From RPQJ01 sp963748985 (GTDB taxonomy: Bacteria; Pseudomonadota; Gammaproteobacteria; Steroidobacterales; Steroidobacteraceae): a DNA stretch of 64,000 nt. Both the position numbers and the translations under genes were made by a program. The notes beneath the pieces are model-generated. The model had not been told where the DNA came from, did no database searches, and saw nothing but the letters and a program-made list of their open reading frames with translations. Below are positions 42,571-58,897 of the stretch, one piece after another (the first letter of the stretch is position 1; each line of letters starts with the position of its first letter). The stretch covers positions 51,765 through 115,764 of the forward strand of contig CAVVKQ010000015.1 in the NCBI GenBank assembly GCA_963748985.1, in the 5' to 3' direction.

Positions 42571-44754
42571 TCAACCGTGCCGCGCGGCACTCACTCGGCG
42601 CAAGAGCAACCGTGTCCTTTCGCGGGCGAACACTTCGGCGAGATCCGTGCACATCTTGCGCTGCCAGTTGGCATGCTCGTCACTGGTGCCGGGCACGTTG
42701 ACGGGATCGGCCATGCCGGCGAGATCTTCGGCCTGCAGCACGACCAGCGCGGACGCGGTGCGCGCCAGGAAGATGTGGATCGCATCTGCAAGCTCTTCAG
42801 TGAACGCGCCAGCGTCCTCCGCGTCGCCTCCGACTGCGACACCCTGTTCAGCCAGCGCGTCGAGCAGTGCGCGCCGGTCATGGATACGTTCCCGGCGTAC
42901 AAGGTCGCAGATCTCATCATTGGGATAGAGCGCGAGACGGCGGCGCAACTCGATATCGCTCGCCGTCCAGTATCCCCTGAGCGTCGGCAGGTCGTGCGTC
43001 GTGACCGTCGCAATCGAGCGGCGCGGATACTTCCCGGGTTGGCGGAATCGGCCGTCGTCCTGTTTCTCGAATAACACCACCCGGTACGAGTAGACCGCTC
43101 GCTCCGCCATTGCCTCGCGCATCTCGATCGGTACCGTGCCGAGGTCTTCGCCTATGACGAGGCAACCGTGTTGCTCGCTTTCCAGCGCCAGCACCGACAT
43201 CAGGTCGTCGAGTGGGTAGTGCACGTAGCCGCCCTCGGTCGAGCCGAGGCCGACCGGAACCCACCATTGGCGAAACAGCGCCATCACGTGGTCGAGTCGC
43301 AACGCGCCGAAGTGCCGCATATTCGCAGCGATGAGGTTGCGGACCGGCTGGTACTGCTCCGCCATCAGGACGTTCGGATCCTGCGGCGGGATGCCCCAGT
43401 CCTGGCCCTTGAGCGCAAGCGCATCGGGCGGAGCGCCGACGCCGGCCCCCTTGCGATACAGTGCCTGGTCGGACCACGTCTCGGATCCGCTGGGGTTCAC
43501 GCCAACGGCATAGTCGCCGTAGAGTCCGATCGGCATGCCGAGCTCGCGGCCAAGCGCTTGCGCCTCGCCCAGTTGTTCGTCGGCAAGCCACTGCAACCAG
43601 GCATGGAACTCGACCAGGCCCGCGTGCGTCTGCTCGAAAGCCCGGACGCCAGAGTGCGTCGGTTCGCGCAGTTCCTCGGGCCACATCGGCCAGCCCCAGT
43701 AGCGATGATGATCGACGGCACGCATGTGTTCGTCGATGGCGTCGTGCAGCGCATGCCGACGCAGCGATTCGCCGCGTTCAGCGCGGTAGGCCTGGAACTG
43801 CGCGACGCGTGCCGACGTTTGCGCCGACTTGTCGCGACGGAAGTGCGCGTGCAGCAGCTTCAGGATGCGCAGCTTCGCCTGCGCCACGCCAGGGTAGTCC
43901 ACGCAAGGTGTTGCGCGCAGGCGTGCGAGCTCGGCCTGGAATCCGGCGCCACGCACGGTCGCCTGTGCCTCGGCACAGTGTCCGAACTCCGCAACGCGCT
44001 CGATCGCAATGTAGAGCACGTTCAGGAAGTGCCGTGACGACGGGCTGTACGGGCTGAATTGCCACGGATTGCCGGGGAACAGCGCATGCAGCGGATTGAG
44101 GCCGACAAATGCAGCGCCCTGCTCCGCGCACGCACGCACGACGGCAACCAGGTCGGCAAAGTCGCCGATGCCCCAGTTCTGCTCCGAGCGCAAGGTATAG
44201 AGCTGCACGGCCACGCCCCACAGCCGCCCACCATCGTGCAGGACCCGGGGTTCATGACATTGCAGCGGTGCCACGACGAGCGCGCAGGATTCGCTCGCAC
44301 CACCATCGAATGCAACGTGCAGCGTGTGATAGCCGTGCGGCAGGTTGCCGGGCAGCGGCAGGTCGCGCCGTGTCAGCCAGCGGCCGTCGACTTCGCGCCG
44401 CTCGTGTTCCGGCAGTGCATCGGCGCGCACACGACCGCTGAGTTCATCGCCGCCTTCGGTGGCGATCCGCCAGGCGAGTTCCCGCGAGAGCCGGTCGGCA
44501 GGAACCGCGAGTGTCACGTTGCTGCGGTGCGGATGCACGACGGCCACGGGCGGCAGCAGCGAACGCAGCCGCTGGGTCTCGTGTTCGTGCAATTCGCGCT
44601 CGATCGCCGCTGCATCGGACGTCGCGCAACCCATCGCCGCCAGGATCGCCGTCTTGGTCTCGCGGCTGATGTGCAGCAGTTCGCCGCGAAAGTTGTGGTA
44701 AGCGTCGCCGATACCGCGCTGCCTGGCGAGTTGGTCGAGCAATGAGTCGAGCAT
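42571..44754 (-). CDS. malQ: 4-alpha-glucanotransferase (amylomaltase), GH77
   Basis: 727 aa, in the range of the longer, E. coli-type MalQ with an N-terminal extension. Disproportionates maltodextrins and releases glucose, in the cytoplasm. GH77 blocks: SSRHFLNVLYI, YGDYAVGVNPSGSETW, catalytic Asp in LRLDHVMALFRQWW, Glu in VIGEDLGTVP and Asp in TTHDLPTLRGYW. Separated by 69 bp from glgX upstream, so likely in the glg operon. No frame problems. Confidence 0.93.
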   Translation of the reverse strand: MLDSLLDQLARQRGIGDAYHNFRGELLHISRETKTAILAAMGCATSDAAAIERELHEHETQRLRSLLPPVAVVHPHRSNVTLAVPADRLSRELAWRIATEGGDELSGRVRADALPEHERREVDGRWLTRRDLPLPGNLPHGYHTLHVAFDGGASESCALVVAPLQCHEPRVLHDGGRLWGVAVQLYTLRSEQNWGIGDFADLVAVVRACAEQGAAFVGLNPLHALFPGNPWQFSPYSPSSRHFLNVLYIAIERVAEFGHCAEAQATVRGAGFQAELARLRATPCVDYPGVAQAKLRILKLLHAHFRRDKSAQTSARVAQFQAYRAERGESLRRHALHDAIDEHMRAVDHHRYWGWPMWPEELREPTHSGVRAFEQTHAGLVEFHAWLQWLADEQLGEAQALGRELGMPIGLYGDYAVGVNPSGSETWSDQALYRKGAGVGAPPDALALKGQDWGIPPQDPNVLMAEQYQPVRNLIAANMRHFGALRLDHVMALFRQWWVPVGLGSTEGGYVHYPLDDLMSVLALESEQHGCLVIGEDLGTVPIEMREAMAERAVYSYRVVLFEKQDDGRFRQPGKYPRRSIATVTTHDLPTLRGYWTASDIELRRRLALYPNDEICDLVRRERIHDRRALLDALAEQGVAVGGDAEDAGAFTEELADAIHIFLARTASALVVLQAEDLAGMADPVNVPGTSDEHANWQRKMCTDLAEVFARERTRLLLRRVSAARHG

Positions 44755-44823
44755 GCGATACCGTCCGGTTGGCGGTCGCGACGATGCCTTACGTCAAGGA
44801 CCGCCGCAAGTGTGTTGATCCGA

Positions 44824-46971
<2,148 letters not shown>

Positions 46972-46978
46972 CACATTC

Positions 46979-49198
46979 TCAGTCGGCGAGTTCGAAGAAC
47001 AGCGCGCCGAGCGGCGGCAGGTCGAGCCGGATGTGGCACGGGTAGCCCTGGCAAGGCGCCAGCTGCGACACGACGCGCACCTGCTGGTTGAAGCCCGAGC
47101 CGCCGAAACGCGCGGCGTCGGTATCGAGCACCTTGCGGTACGTGCCCGCCGTGGGAACGCCCAGCCAGTAGGCCTCGCGCGGCACCGGCGTGCAGTTGAA
47201 CACGCACAACAGCGGCGGCCGGTCCGGGTGCAGCGGCGAGCGGCGCAGGAAGGCGAACACGCTCTGGTCGCCATTGTGCAGGTCGATCCACGCGAAACCC
47301 GCGGGGTCGGCGTCACTGGCGTGCAGCACCGGATTCTCGAGATAGAGGTGGTTCAGGTCGCGGTTCAGGTCGAGCAGCGCGCGATGCTCAGGCTGCTCGA
47401 GCAGGTGCCAGTCGAGCGAATGCTGCTCGCGCCATTCCTGCCATTGCCCGAACTCGCACCCCATGAACAGCAGCTTCTTGCCCGGGTGCGCCGTCATGTA
47501 CGCGCGGAACCAGCGGTAGTTCGCGCGCTTCTGCCACACGTCGCCCGGCATCTTGTCGAGCAGCGAGCCCTTGCCGTGCACGACTTCGTCGTGCGAGATC
47601 GGCAGCACGAATTTTTCGGACCAGGCGTAGACGAACGAGAACGTCACCAGCGAATGATGGAACCGGCGATGCACCGGATCGTGCTCGACGTAGCGCAGCG
47701 TGTCGTTCATCCAGCCCATGTTCCACTTGAAGTGGAACCCGAGCCCGCCGAGGTGCGCCGGTTGCGTGACGCCGGGAAACGCCGTCGATTCCTCGGCGAA
47801 CGTCATCACGCCCGGGTAGTCGCGACCCACCGCGATGTTGAGCTGACGCAGGAATTCGATCGCGTCGAGGTTCTCGCGGCCGCCGTACCTGTTCGGCACC
47901 CAGTCACCGGCCTTGCGGCTGTAGTCGAGGTACAGCATCGACGCGACCGCATCCACGCGCAGGCCGTCGACGTGATACCGGTCGATCCAGTACAGCGCGT
48001 TCGCCACGAGGAAATTGCGCACCTCGTGCCGGCCGTAATTGAAGATCTTGGTACCCCAGTCCGCGTGCTCGCCGAGCCGCGGGTCGGAGTGCTCGTACAG
48101 GCTCGAGCCGTCGAAATTCGCAAGGCCGTGGTCGTCGCGCGGAAAATGCGCCGGCACCCAGTCGATGATCACGCCCAGGCCCGCCTGGTGACAGCGATCG
48201 ACGAAGGCCATGAAATCCTGCGGCGTGCCGAAGCGCGAACTCGGCGCGTAGTAGCCAACCACCTGGTAGCCCCACGAGCCATCGAACGGGTGTTCGGCCA
48301 CGCCCATGAGTTCGAGGTGCGTGTAGCCCTGGTCCTTCGCGTACGGGATCAGCTCGTCTGCGATCTCACGCCAGTTGAGGAACTGGGGCTCGCGGCCGTA
48401 GTCGCGGCGCCAGCTGCCGGGATGCACTTCGTAGATGTTGATCGGCTGCAGGTGATGCGGCGCGGTCTTGCGCGCATCGATCCAGCCCGCATCGTGCCAC
48501 TCGTAGCCGTCGAGCGCGGCGACGATCGAAGCAGTGCCCGGGCGCAGCTCCATCGCAAAGCCGTACGGATCGGACTTGAGGACGGTGGTGCCGGCCTTGG
48601 TGCGGATCTCGTACTTGTACAGCGTGCCCGGTCCGACGCCCGGCACGAACAGCTCCCAGATCCCGGAGCCGCCGCGAGTCTGCAGCGCGTGCTTGCGGCC
48701 GTCCCACAGGTTGAACGGGCCGACCACGCTGACGCGTTCTGCGTTGGGCGCCCAGACGGCGAACCGCGTGCCGGACAGGCCGTCGAGTTCGGCAGGATGC
48801 GCGCCGAGCTTGTAGTAGATCGTGTAGTGATTGCCTTCGCCGAACAGGTACAGGTCGAAGTCGGAGAGCTGCGGCGCGAAGTAGTACGCATCGTGCTTGT
48901 CCATCTCGACGCCGCTCGCGTAGCGCACGTGCAGCTTGTACGGCTGCAACGGGCGGCGGTGCGGCACGCGGCCCTCGAACAGTCCCGCCGGATGGATCGA
49001 TTTCAGTTCGACTGCGGCTTCGCCTTCCCAGCGCACGCTGACGGCCACTGCGTCCGGCTCGAGCACGCGCACGACGCACACCGGCGCGTCGTTCCTGCGC
49101 GCGAACTCGTGGTAGCCCAGCACCGAACGTGGCGCGGGGTGAAGCGCGTTGACCAGCGCGTCGATGTCGGCGGGCGAAAGGGTCGTGCGGACGGTCAT
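46979..49198 (-). CDS. glgB: 1,4-alpha-glucan branching enzyme
   Basis: 739 aa, full length. Makes alpha-1,6 branches in glycogen. Two N-terminal beta-sandwich domains (GlgB N and CBM48: GTRFAVWAPNAERVSVVGPF), the barrel with catalytic Asp in GLRVDAVASMLYLDYSR, Glu in MTFAEESTAFP and Asp in LPISHDEVVHGKGSL, and the C-terminal all-beta domain (FNCTPVPREAYWLGVP). No glgA or glgC is present in the window, so synthesis genes must be elsewhere. Confidence 0.95.
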   Translation of the reverse strand: MTVRTTLSPADIDALVNALHPAPRSVLGYHEFARRNDAPVCVVRVLEPDAVAVSVRWEGEAAVELKSIHPAGLFEGRVPHRRPLQPYKLHVRYASGVEMDKHDAYYFAPQLSDFDLYLFGEGNHYTIYYKLGAHPAELDGLSGTRFAVWAPNAERVSVVGPFNLWDGRKHALQTRGGSGIWELFVPGVGPGTLYKYEIRTKAGTTVLKSDPYGFAMELRPGTASIVAALDGYEWHDAGWIDARKTAPHHLQPINIYEVHPGSWRRDYGREPQFLNWREIADELIPYAKDQGYTHLELMGVAEHPFDGSWGYQVVGYYAPSSRFGTPQDFMAFVDRCHQAGLGVIIDWVPAHFPRDDHGLANFDGSSLYEHSDPRLGEHADWGTKIFNYGRHEVRNFLVANALYWIDRYHVDGLRVDAVASMLYLDYSRKAGDWVPNRYGGRENLDAIEFLRQLNIAVGRDYPGVMTFAEESTAFPGVTQPAHLGGLGFHFKWNMGWMNDTLRYVEHDPVHRRFHHSLVTFSFVYAWSEKFVLPISHDEVVHGKGSLLDKMPGDVWQKRANYRWFRAYMTAHPGKKLLFMGCEFGQWQEWREQHSLDWHLLEQPEHRALLDLNRDLNHLYLENPVLHASDADPAGFAWIDLHNGDQSVFAFLRRSPLHPDRPPLLCVFNCTPVPREAYWLGVPTAGTYRKVLDTDAARFGGSGFNQQVRVVSQLAPCQGYPCHIRLDLPPLGALFFELAD

Positions 49199-49234
49199 CC
49201 GGACGAGTCTAGCCTGCGACAGGGGAGGGGGTCT

Positions 49235-49399
49235 AGGGGTTAGGGGATAGGGGTTAGGGGTAGTCGGAAAAGCGCGGCGATGAATTCGATTGCAGCGTCC
49301 ACTTTGGTAAACAGGTTCGATGCAGCGGTGGCGGACAACGTGAAGCCCGGCGCCAACGGCGCCTTCCGACGCACCCCCAACCCCTATCCCCTAACCCCT
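49235..49399. repeat. inverted repeat with G-quadruplex-type arms
   Basis: Arms 49235-49261 and 49373-49399 (27 bp) are complementary with one mismatch. Each arm, on its G-rich strand, has four GGGG tracts with loops TTA, ATA and TTA (one tract linked by TTG in the right arm), an ideal G-quadruplex motif. A shorter inner match (GTCGGAA/TTCCGAC) continues the dyad. The 165-bp unit fills the glgP-glgB spacer and looks like a small non-coding mobile repeat. Confidence 0.8.
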
Positions 49400-49409
49400 C
49401 AAACCCGTC

Positions 49410-52320
<2,911 letters not shown>

Positions 52321-52325
52321 TATTA

Positions 52326-53991
52326 GCACGTCGAACAGCGAGTGCACGTCCAGGTCGATGCCGACGCGACGCTGCACCTCGGCATCGAGACGGCGCTTGT
52401 TGGCCAGCTTGATCTCGCGGAACTCGCGCCGGAACCCCGCGTCCTCCGCCATGCCGCGGATGCGCTCGAGTTCTTCGAGGTCGTTTTCCCACGCGTGCCC
52501 GAGATGGCGCGTGATGAGCGACGAGAGCCCGGGGTTCGACTGCTTGAGCCAGCGCCGCACGGCGATGCCGTTCGTGACGTTGGTGAAGCGGTTCGGATAC
52601 AGCTCGGCGAAGTCGGTGAAGATCGTCTTCGTCATCAGCTCGGAGTGGAGCTTGGCCACGCCGTTGACCGTGTGGCTCGCGACGACGGCGAGGTTCGCCA
52701 TGCGGACCTGGCGGCCGCCGCCCTCGTCGATGAGCGACATGCGGCTGCGGCGCTCGTTGTCGCCGGGCCAGCGCGCCGTGACCTCGTCGAGGAAGGCACG
52801 ATTGATGAGGTAGATGATCTGCAGGTGACGCGGCAGGATCCGCTCGAAGAACACGACCGGCCAGACCTCGAGCGCCTCGGGCAACAGCGTGTGGTTGGTG
52901 TACGAGAACACGCGCCGCGTGATGTTCCAGGCCTGCTCCCACTCGACCTCGTGCTCGTCGACCAGCAGCCGGATCAGCTCGGTGATGGCCAGCGCCGGGT
53001 GCGTGTCGTTGAGCTGGATCGAGAGCGCTTCGTGCAGGGTGTCGAAGCTGCGGCCTTCGGCGAGGTGCTGCGCCAGCATGTCCTGCAGGCTGGCGCTGAC
53101 GAAGAAGTATTGCTGCTTGAAGCGCAGCTCCTTGCCCTGCGGCGTGGTGTCATCCGGGTACAGGATGCGCGAGACGTTCTTCGCCTCGGCCTGCGCCGTC
53201 GAGGCCTCGACGTGCCGGCCGGCATTGAACACCTCGACGTTGAACGGCGCGATGGCGCGGCCCGCCCAGAGGCGCAGGTGATTGACCGTCGGGCTGCGGT
53301 TGCCCGGGATCAGCTGGTCGAAACCGACGGCCCAGATGTTGTGCGTCTCGACCCAGCGGTACCGCGTGCGGCCCTGCGCGTCCTGCGTGCCGATGCAGCG
53401 GCCGCCGAAGCTGACGACGTAACGGGCGTCGTCGCGCGCGATCTCCCACGGGCTGCGCTCGCGCATCCACGTGCTCGCGATCTCGCGCTGCCGCCCGTCC
53501 TCGTCGATGACCTGCGTGAAGATGCCGTAGTCGTAGCGGATCCCGTAGCCGACCGCCGGATACTGCAGCGTCGCGAGCGAATCGAGGAAGCAGGCCGCGA
53601 GGCGGCCAAGGCCGCCGTTGCCGAGTCCGGGGTCGTTTTCTTCCTGCGCCACGCGCTCGAGGTCGTACCCGAGCTCGGCCAGCGCCTCGCGTGCTTCCTG
53701 CACCAGGTCGCCGTCGAGGCTGGCGAGGCCGTTGATGAGCGAGCGGCCGAGCAGGTATTCGACCGACAGGTAACAGACACGCTTGACGCCAGCCTGGGAG
53801 ATGCGGCGCTGGGTGGACAACCAGCGCGCGGCCAGCTCTTCGCGCACTGCGAGCGAGAGCGCGTCGTAGATGTCGCGCTGCGTGGCGGAGTCGGGGTCCT
53901 TGCCGAGCGAACGCGTCAGGCGGTCGAGCAGGACGGCGCGCAGCGTGCCGGGCTGCAGCGTGATTCCACTGAGCAAGGCGGTGCTTCTCAC
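52326..53991 (-). pseudogene. glgP: 5' partial copy of glgP
   Basis: The first ~556 residues are almost identical to the complete GlgP (a few substitutions such as AFFER to VFFER and NLGLS to NPGLS). The copy ends at DVHSLFDV, before the PLP-binding domain, and then runs into the damaged lipoprotein fragment, so it cannot make an active phosphorylase. Part of the 2.1-kb duplication; may not exist in the real genome. Confidence 0.8.
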
Positions 53992-54448
53992 GTAGTGACT
54001 CCGTACGCTGGCGCGGAACCGACCGCGTCTTGTTATTGGACGACTAAGGCGCGGCTGCGTGTCAGAGCTTCTGCAGCGTCCGCTCGGCCACGATGCGCCA
54101 GCCCTGCGCGTCCCTCATGAGCGTCAGTTCCTTGACGTACGCATCCTTGCCGAAGCGCTGCACGAACGTCACGACCTTGCGGTCGGGACCGGCGTCCTTC
54201 GTCTTGAGTTCTTCGAGTCGCGCGTCGGGCGCAGCGCCGTTCGCGACCTGTTGCTTGCGGTCTTCGATGTAGGCCGTGGCCCCGCCATTCTCCGCCGGCT
54301 GGAATTGCGGCGAGTAGAAGGCCGCCACCTGGTCCGGTTTGCGGTTCGCCCACGCCGAGGCCCAGACATACACCGCCTCTTCGACCGAGCCGGCCATCAC
54401 GGCCTTGGGTCCGAAATACGCGGGCGGCTGATCGAGGCACTTGGGTGC
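52326..54448. repeat. 2.1-kb tandem duplication, right copy
   Basis: Right copy of the segment at 50213-52320. Its lipoprotein part is intact and continues into the full gene, so this side holds the correct upstream sequence of glgP. The junction at 52320-52326 has no insertion sequence or long microhomology, only about six unmatched bases. Confidence 0.85.
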
Positions 54449-54673
54449 CGGATCGAGCTTCGCGGGATCGGGTGCCGCTGGCGGAATGGTCATGCCGCCG
54501 CTCAGGCGCTCACTGCCCATCACGCCTTCCGGCAGCTGCAAGCGGGGACGTTCCTGCGCAGCGAGGTACTCGGGGTTGTCGCCACAGGTGTTCTGGTTGG
54601 CGCAGCCCGTCAGCGCGGCTACCGCCATGCCCGGCAGGATCAGCAAGCGAAGCGAGGTGCTCGAAACGGGCAT
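54062..54673 (-). CDS. lipoprotein with NTF2-like (Cds6-type) domain
   Basis: 203 aa. Signal peptide with lipobox (AALTGC, ~24) and a Pro-rich region, then an NTF2-like fold at ~95-203: VEEAVYVWASAWANRKPDQV, FYSPQF, TFVQRFGKDAYVKELTL, GWRIVAERT. Domains of this sort are found at the end of L,D-transpeptidase or Tol/Pal-related proteins and bind small ligands or peptidoglycan factors; the role here is unknown. Its 3' part was copied next to glgP. A ~70-bp spacer separates it from the partial glgP copy. Confidence 0.75.
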   Translation of the reverse strand: MPVSSTSLRLLILPGMAVAALTGCANQNTCGDNPEYLAAQERPRLQLPEGVMGSERLSGGMTIPPAAPDPAKLDPAPKCLDQPPAYFGPKAVMAGSVEEAVYVWASAWANRKPDQVAAFYSPQFQPAENGGATAYIEDRKQQVANGAAPDARLEELKTKDAGPDRKVVTFVQRFGKDAYVKELTLMRDAQGWRIVAERTLQKL

Positions 54674-54853
54674 CGGCGGGTCACCGGGCGCAACAGGCGA
54701 AGGGGTCGCATTGTAGCGTCCCCCCGCGCGGATGTGCCGCGCCCGCTGTGTTTACGGATCAAGTCGCCCGCGGTCGGCGGCAGCCGGGGCCTCGTGCAAT
54801 CGATTTCACGCTGCCGTTGCGCAGGTCATGCAGCAGCGCGTTGCCGGAAGCGT

Positions 54854-55510
54854 TCAGGCGCTGTAACCCCGCCGCGATCGCAGCACCTCGACCTGGTCGA
54901 GTTCCCACAAGTGCACCGGCGCGCCACGGCGCACGAACATGCCCGACCCGGCATTGATGAACGAGCGGGCCAGCCGCTTGCGGTACCACTCGGCGGGACG
55001 AATGTGGACGTTGCGGTCCGTGCGGCGCTTGTCGCAGTACAGCTCCCAGTCCTCGCGCGTCAGCGCACCGAAGTGCAGGACGCCATGGCACAGGCGAGCG
55101 AGGTTGCGCAGGCCGGCGGCGGCGGGGCGCACCGGCAGGTACTGAAACACGTCGTAGCAGACGACCAGATCGAACGGCCTGGGCGACTCGAACGTGGCCG
55201 CCGACCCCTGGGTCCAGCCGTGCTTGTCACACAGGTACTGGCTGACTTCGAGACCGGTGTACTTCGCCCTGGGAAAGTGCCGCAGCAACTGGTCGCGCAT
55301 GAGGCCCAGTCCGCACCCCACGTCGAGAATCGAGCGCACCTGCAGCTCGCCGTGGTTTGCGAACGCCGCGATCAGGTCGGCGCGCCGGATCATCTCCTTG
55401 CCGGTCACGACCCGCGTCTTCGGGTTGAGGTAGAAGCGACGGAAGAAGGCTTCGCCGAACTGCTCGGCCTGGGCGGTGTTCTTTGGCACGGTGAGTCGAT
55501 GTCTCGGCAC
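54854..55510 (-). CDS. class I SAM-dependent methyltransferase
   Basis: 218 aa. SAM-binding motif SILDVGCGLGLMRDQLLRHF (~60-79), acidic residue in YTGLEVSQYLC, then FDLVVCYDVFQYLP and a C-terminal tail RSFINAGSGMFVRRG. The layout is the Methyltransf_23/25 type. It matches no named enzyme that I recognise; the PVHLWELDQVEVL ending is unusual. Stands alone, with 180 bp to the lipoprotein gene and 214 bp to the Hsp20-like gene. Confidence 0.75.
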   Translation of the reverse strand: MPRHRLTVPKNTAQAEQFGEAFFRRFYLNPKTRVVTGKEMIRRADLIAAFANHGELQVRSILDVGCGLGLMRDQLLRHFPRAKYTGLEVSQYLCDKHGWTQGSAATFESPRPFDLVVCYDVFQYLPVRPAAAGLRNLARLCHGVLHFGALTREDWELYCDKRRTDRNVHIRPAEWYRKRLARSFINAGSGMFVRRGAPVHLWELDQVEVLRSRRGYSA

Positions 55511-55724
55511 TTGGCCGCCGCCGGCCGGTGATCTTGATTCGGTAGCTAAAGCTTAAAGTATTTCTTGAATGATGAGCCAGGATTCACGCTTTACTTAGTT
55601 TTACCGAACAACGCAGCGTTCCTGAGGCAGTGCCTGATCCACGCGCGGGCCGCGCCCCGGTTGCATCGCGACCAGACGCCCCCACTTCGTGGTTCATGCA
55701 GCAATCAGACAGGCGGCCGCGACG

Positions 55725-56138
55725 ATGAACCGACGCGAAATGCGCTCATGGATGTGGGCCGAAGCGGTGGACAGGCTCGACCAGGCCGACCGCCTGCAAC
55801 GGCAGTTCTTTCGCCTGGCCGTGCAGCCGGCGGACCGCCGTCAGCAGCCCCGGTGGGAGCCCCCCGTGGACGTCTACGCGGGCACCGAGCAGGTGCTGAT
55901 CGAGGTCGCGCTGCCTGGCGTCCCGGCGGACCGCATGGAGCTGGTCCTCGGCCCGGGCGAGCTGGTGATCCGGGGCGAGCGCGCCCTGCCGAACCGACCG
56001 GCCGGCACGACGCTCCAACGACTGGAGATTCCTTACGGACGGTTCGAGCGCCGCCTGGCACTCGGTCCCGGGCAGTGGGCCCTGGTCGACCGGCGCCTTG
56101 CCGATGGCTGCCTGCAGTTGCTGCTGGCCCGCCGCTGA
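55725..56138 (+). CDS. Hsp20-like small heat-shock protein
   Basis: 137 aa. An alpha-crystallin-type domain spans ~43-135: PPVDVYAGTEQVLIEVALPG, MELVLGPGELVIRGER, LQRLEIPYGRFERRLALG and a final strand. The normal (I/V)x(I/V) tail is short, and the strand with GVL is replaced by DGCLQLLLARR. It binds unfolded proteins. The gene lies 25 bp before lon, so a protein-quality-control operon is plausible. ATG 55725 has only a weak ribosome binding site. Confidence 0.8.
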   Translation: MNRREMRSWMWAEAVDRLDQADRLQRQFFRLAVQPADRRQQPRWEPPVDVYAGTEQVLIEVALPGVPADRMELVLGPGELVIRGERALPNRPAGTTLQRLEIPYGRFERRLALGPGQWALVDRRLADGCLQLLLARR

Positions 56139-56163
56139 TGAACCCACGACCGGTGACGACCCC

Positions 56164-58578
<2,415 letters not shown>

Positions 58579-58703
58579 TCACGCCTTCTGTTTCGCCGAC
58601 AGTAGTTGCGTGCTGAGGCTGGTGCTCAGTCAGGCGGCTGTGGTACGTACAAGATCTGGCCTGACCCAGCGCGCGGCAACGATGCGACGCTGCATGAGCG
58701 ATC

Positions 58704-58821
58704 GATCGGGACCGTTTCCCGAGCGCGTGTCTGCCTTTCCAAGCTCGGGGAACGGTCCCGGATCGGTCGCCAACAGCCAGCTTGTGTCTGCCTTTCCAAG
58801 CTCGGGGCAAGGCACGGGATC
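58704..58821. repeat. intergenic palindromic/direct repeat cluster
   Basis: The lon-peptidase spacer (58579-58897) holds an inverted repeat (GATCGGGACCGTTTCCCGAG at 58704-58723 against 58744-58764) and a 24-bp exact direct repeat (58727-58750 and 58784-58807) with period 57 and core CTGCCTTTCCAAGCTCGGGG. The rest of the spacer has no gene. It may act as a transcription stop or be a REP/MITE-like element. Confidence 0.7.
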
Positions 58822-58897
58822 GACCGCCGCGACCTCACCGATCAGTAGTCGCACATGCGTCGGCCCATCCCAGCCCCGGGCGAACCAGGGACAGGCC

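Noticed and set aside
43168..44037. Long plus-strand frame opposite malQ
   Set aside because: Codon pattern and composition are those of an antisense shadow; malQ on the minus strand is a clear full-length enzyme.
46972..47316. N-terminal extension of glgX
   Set aside because: It lies wholly inside glgB in another frame, and the family start MDVLDPATPDD is downstream of the glgB stop.
58727..58807. Possible CRISPR array (24-bp direct repeat with a spacer)
   Set aside because: Only two repeats, no cas genes, and the repeat is part of a larger inverted structure.
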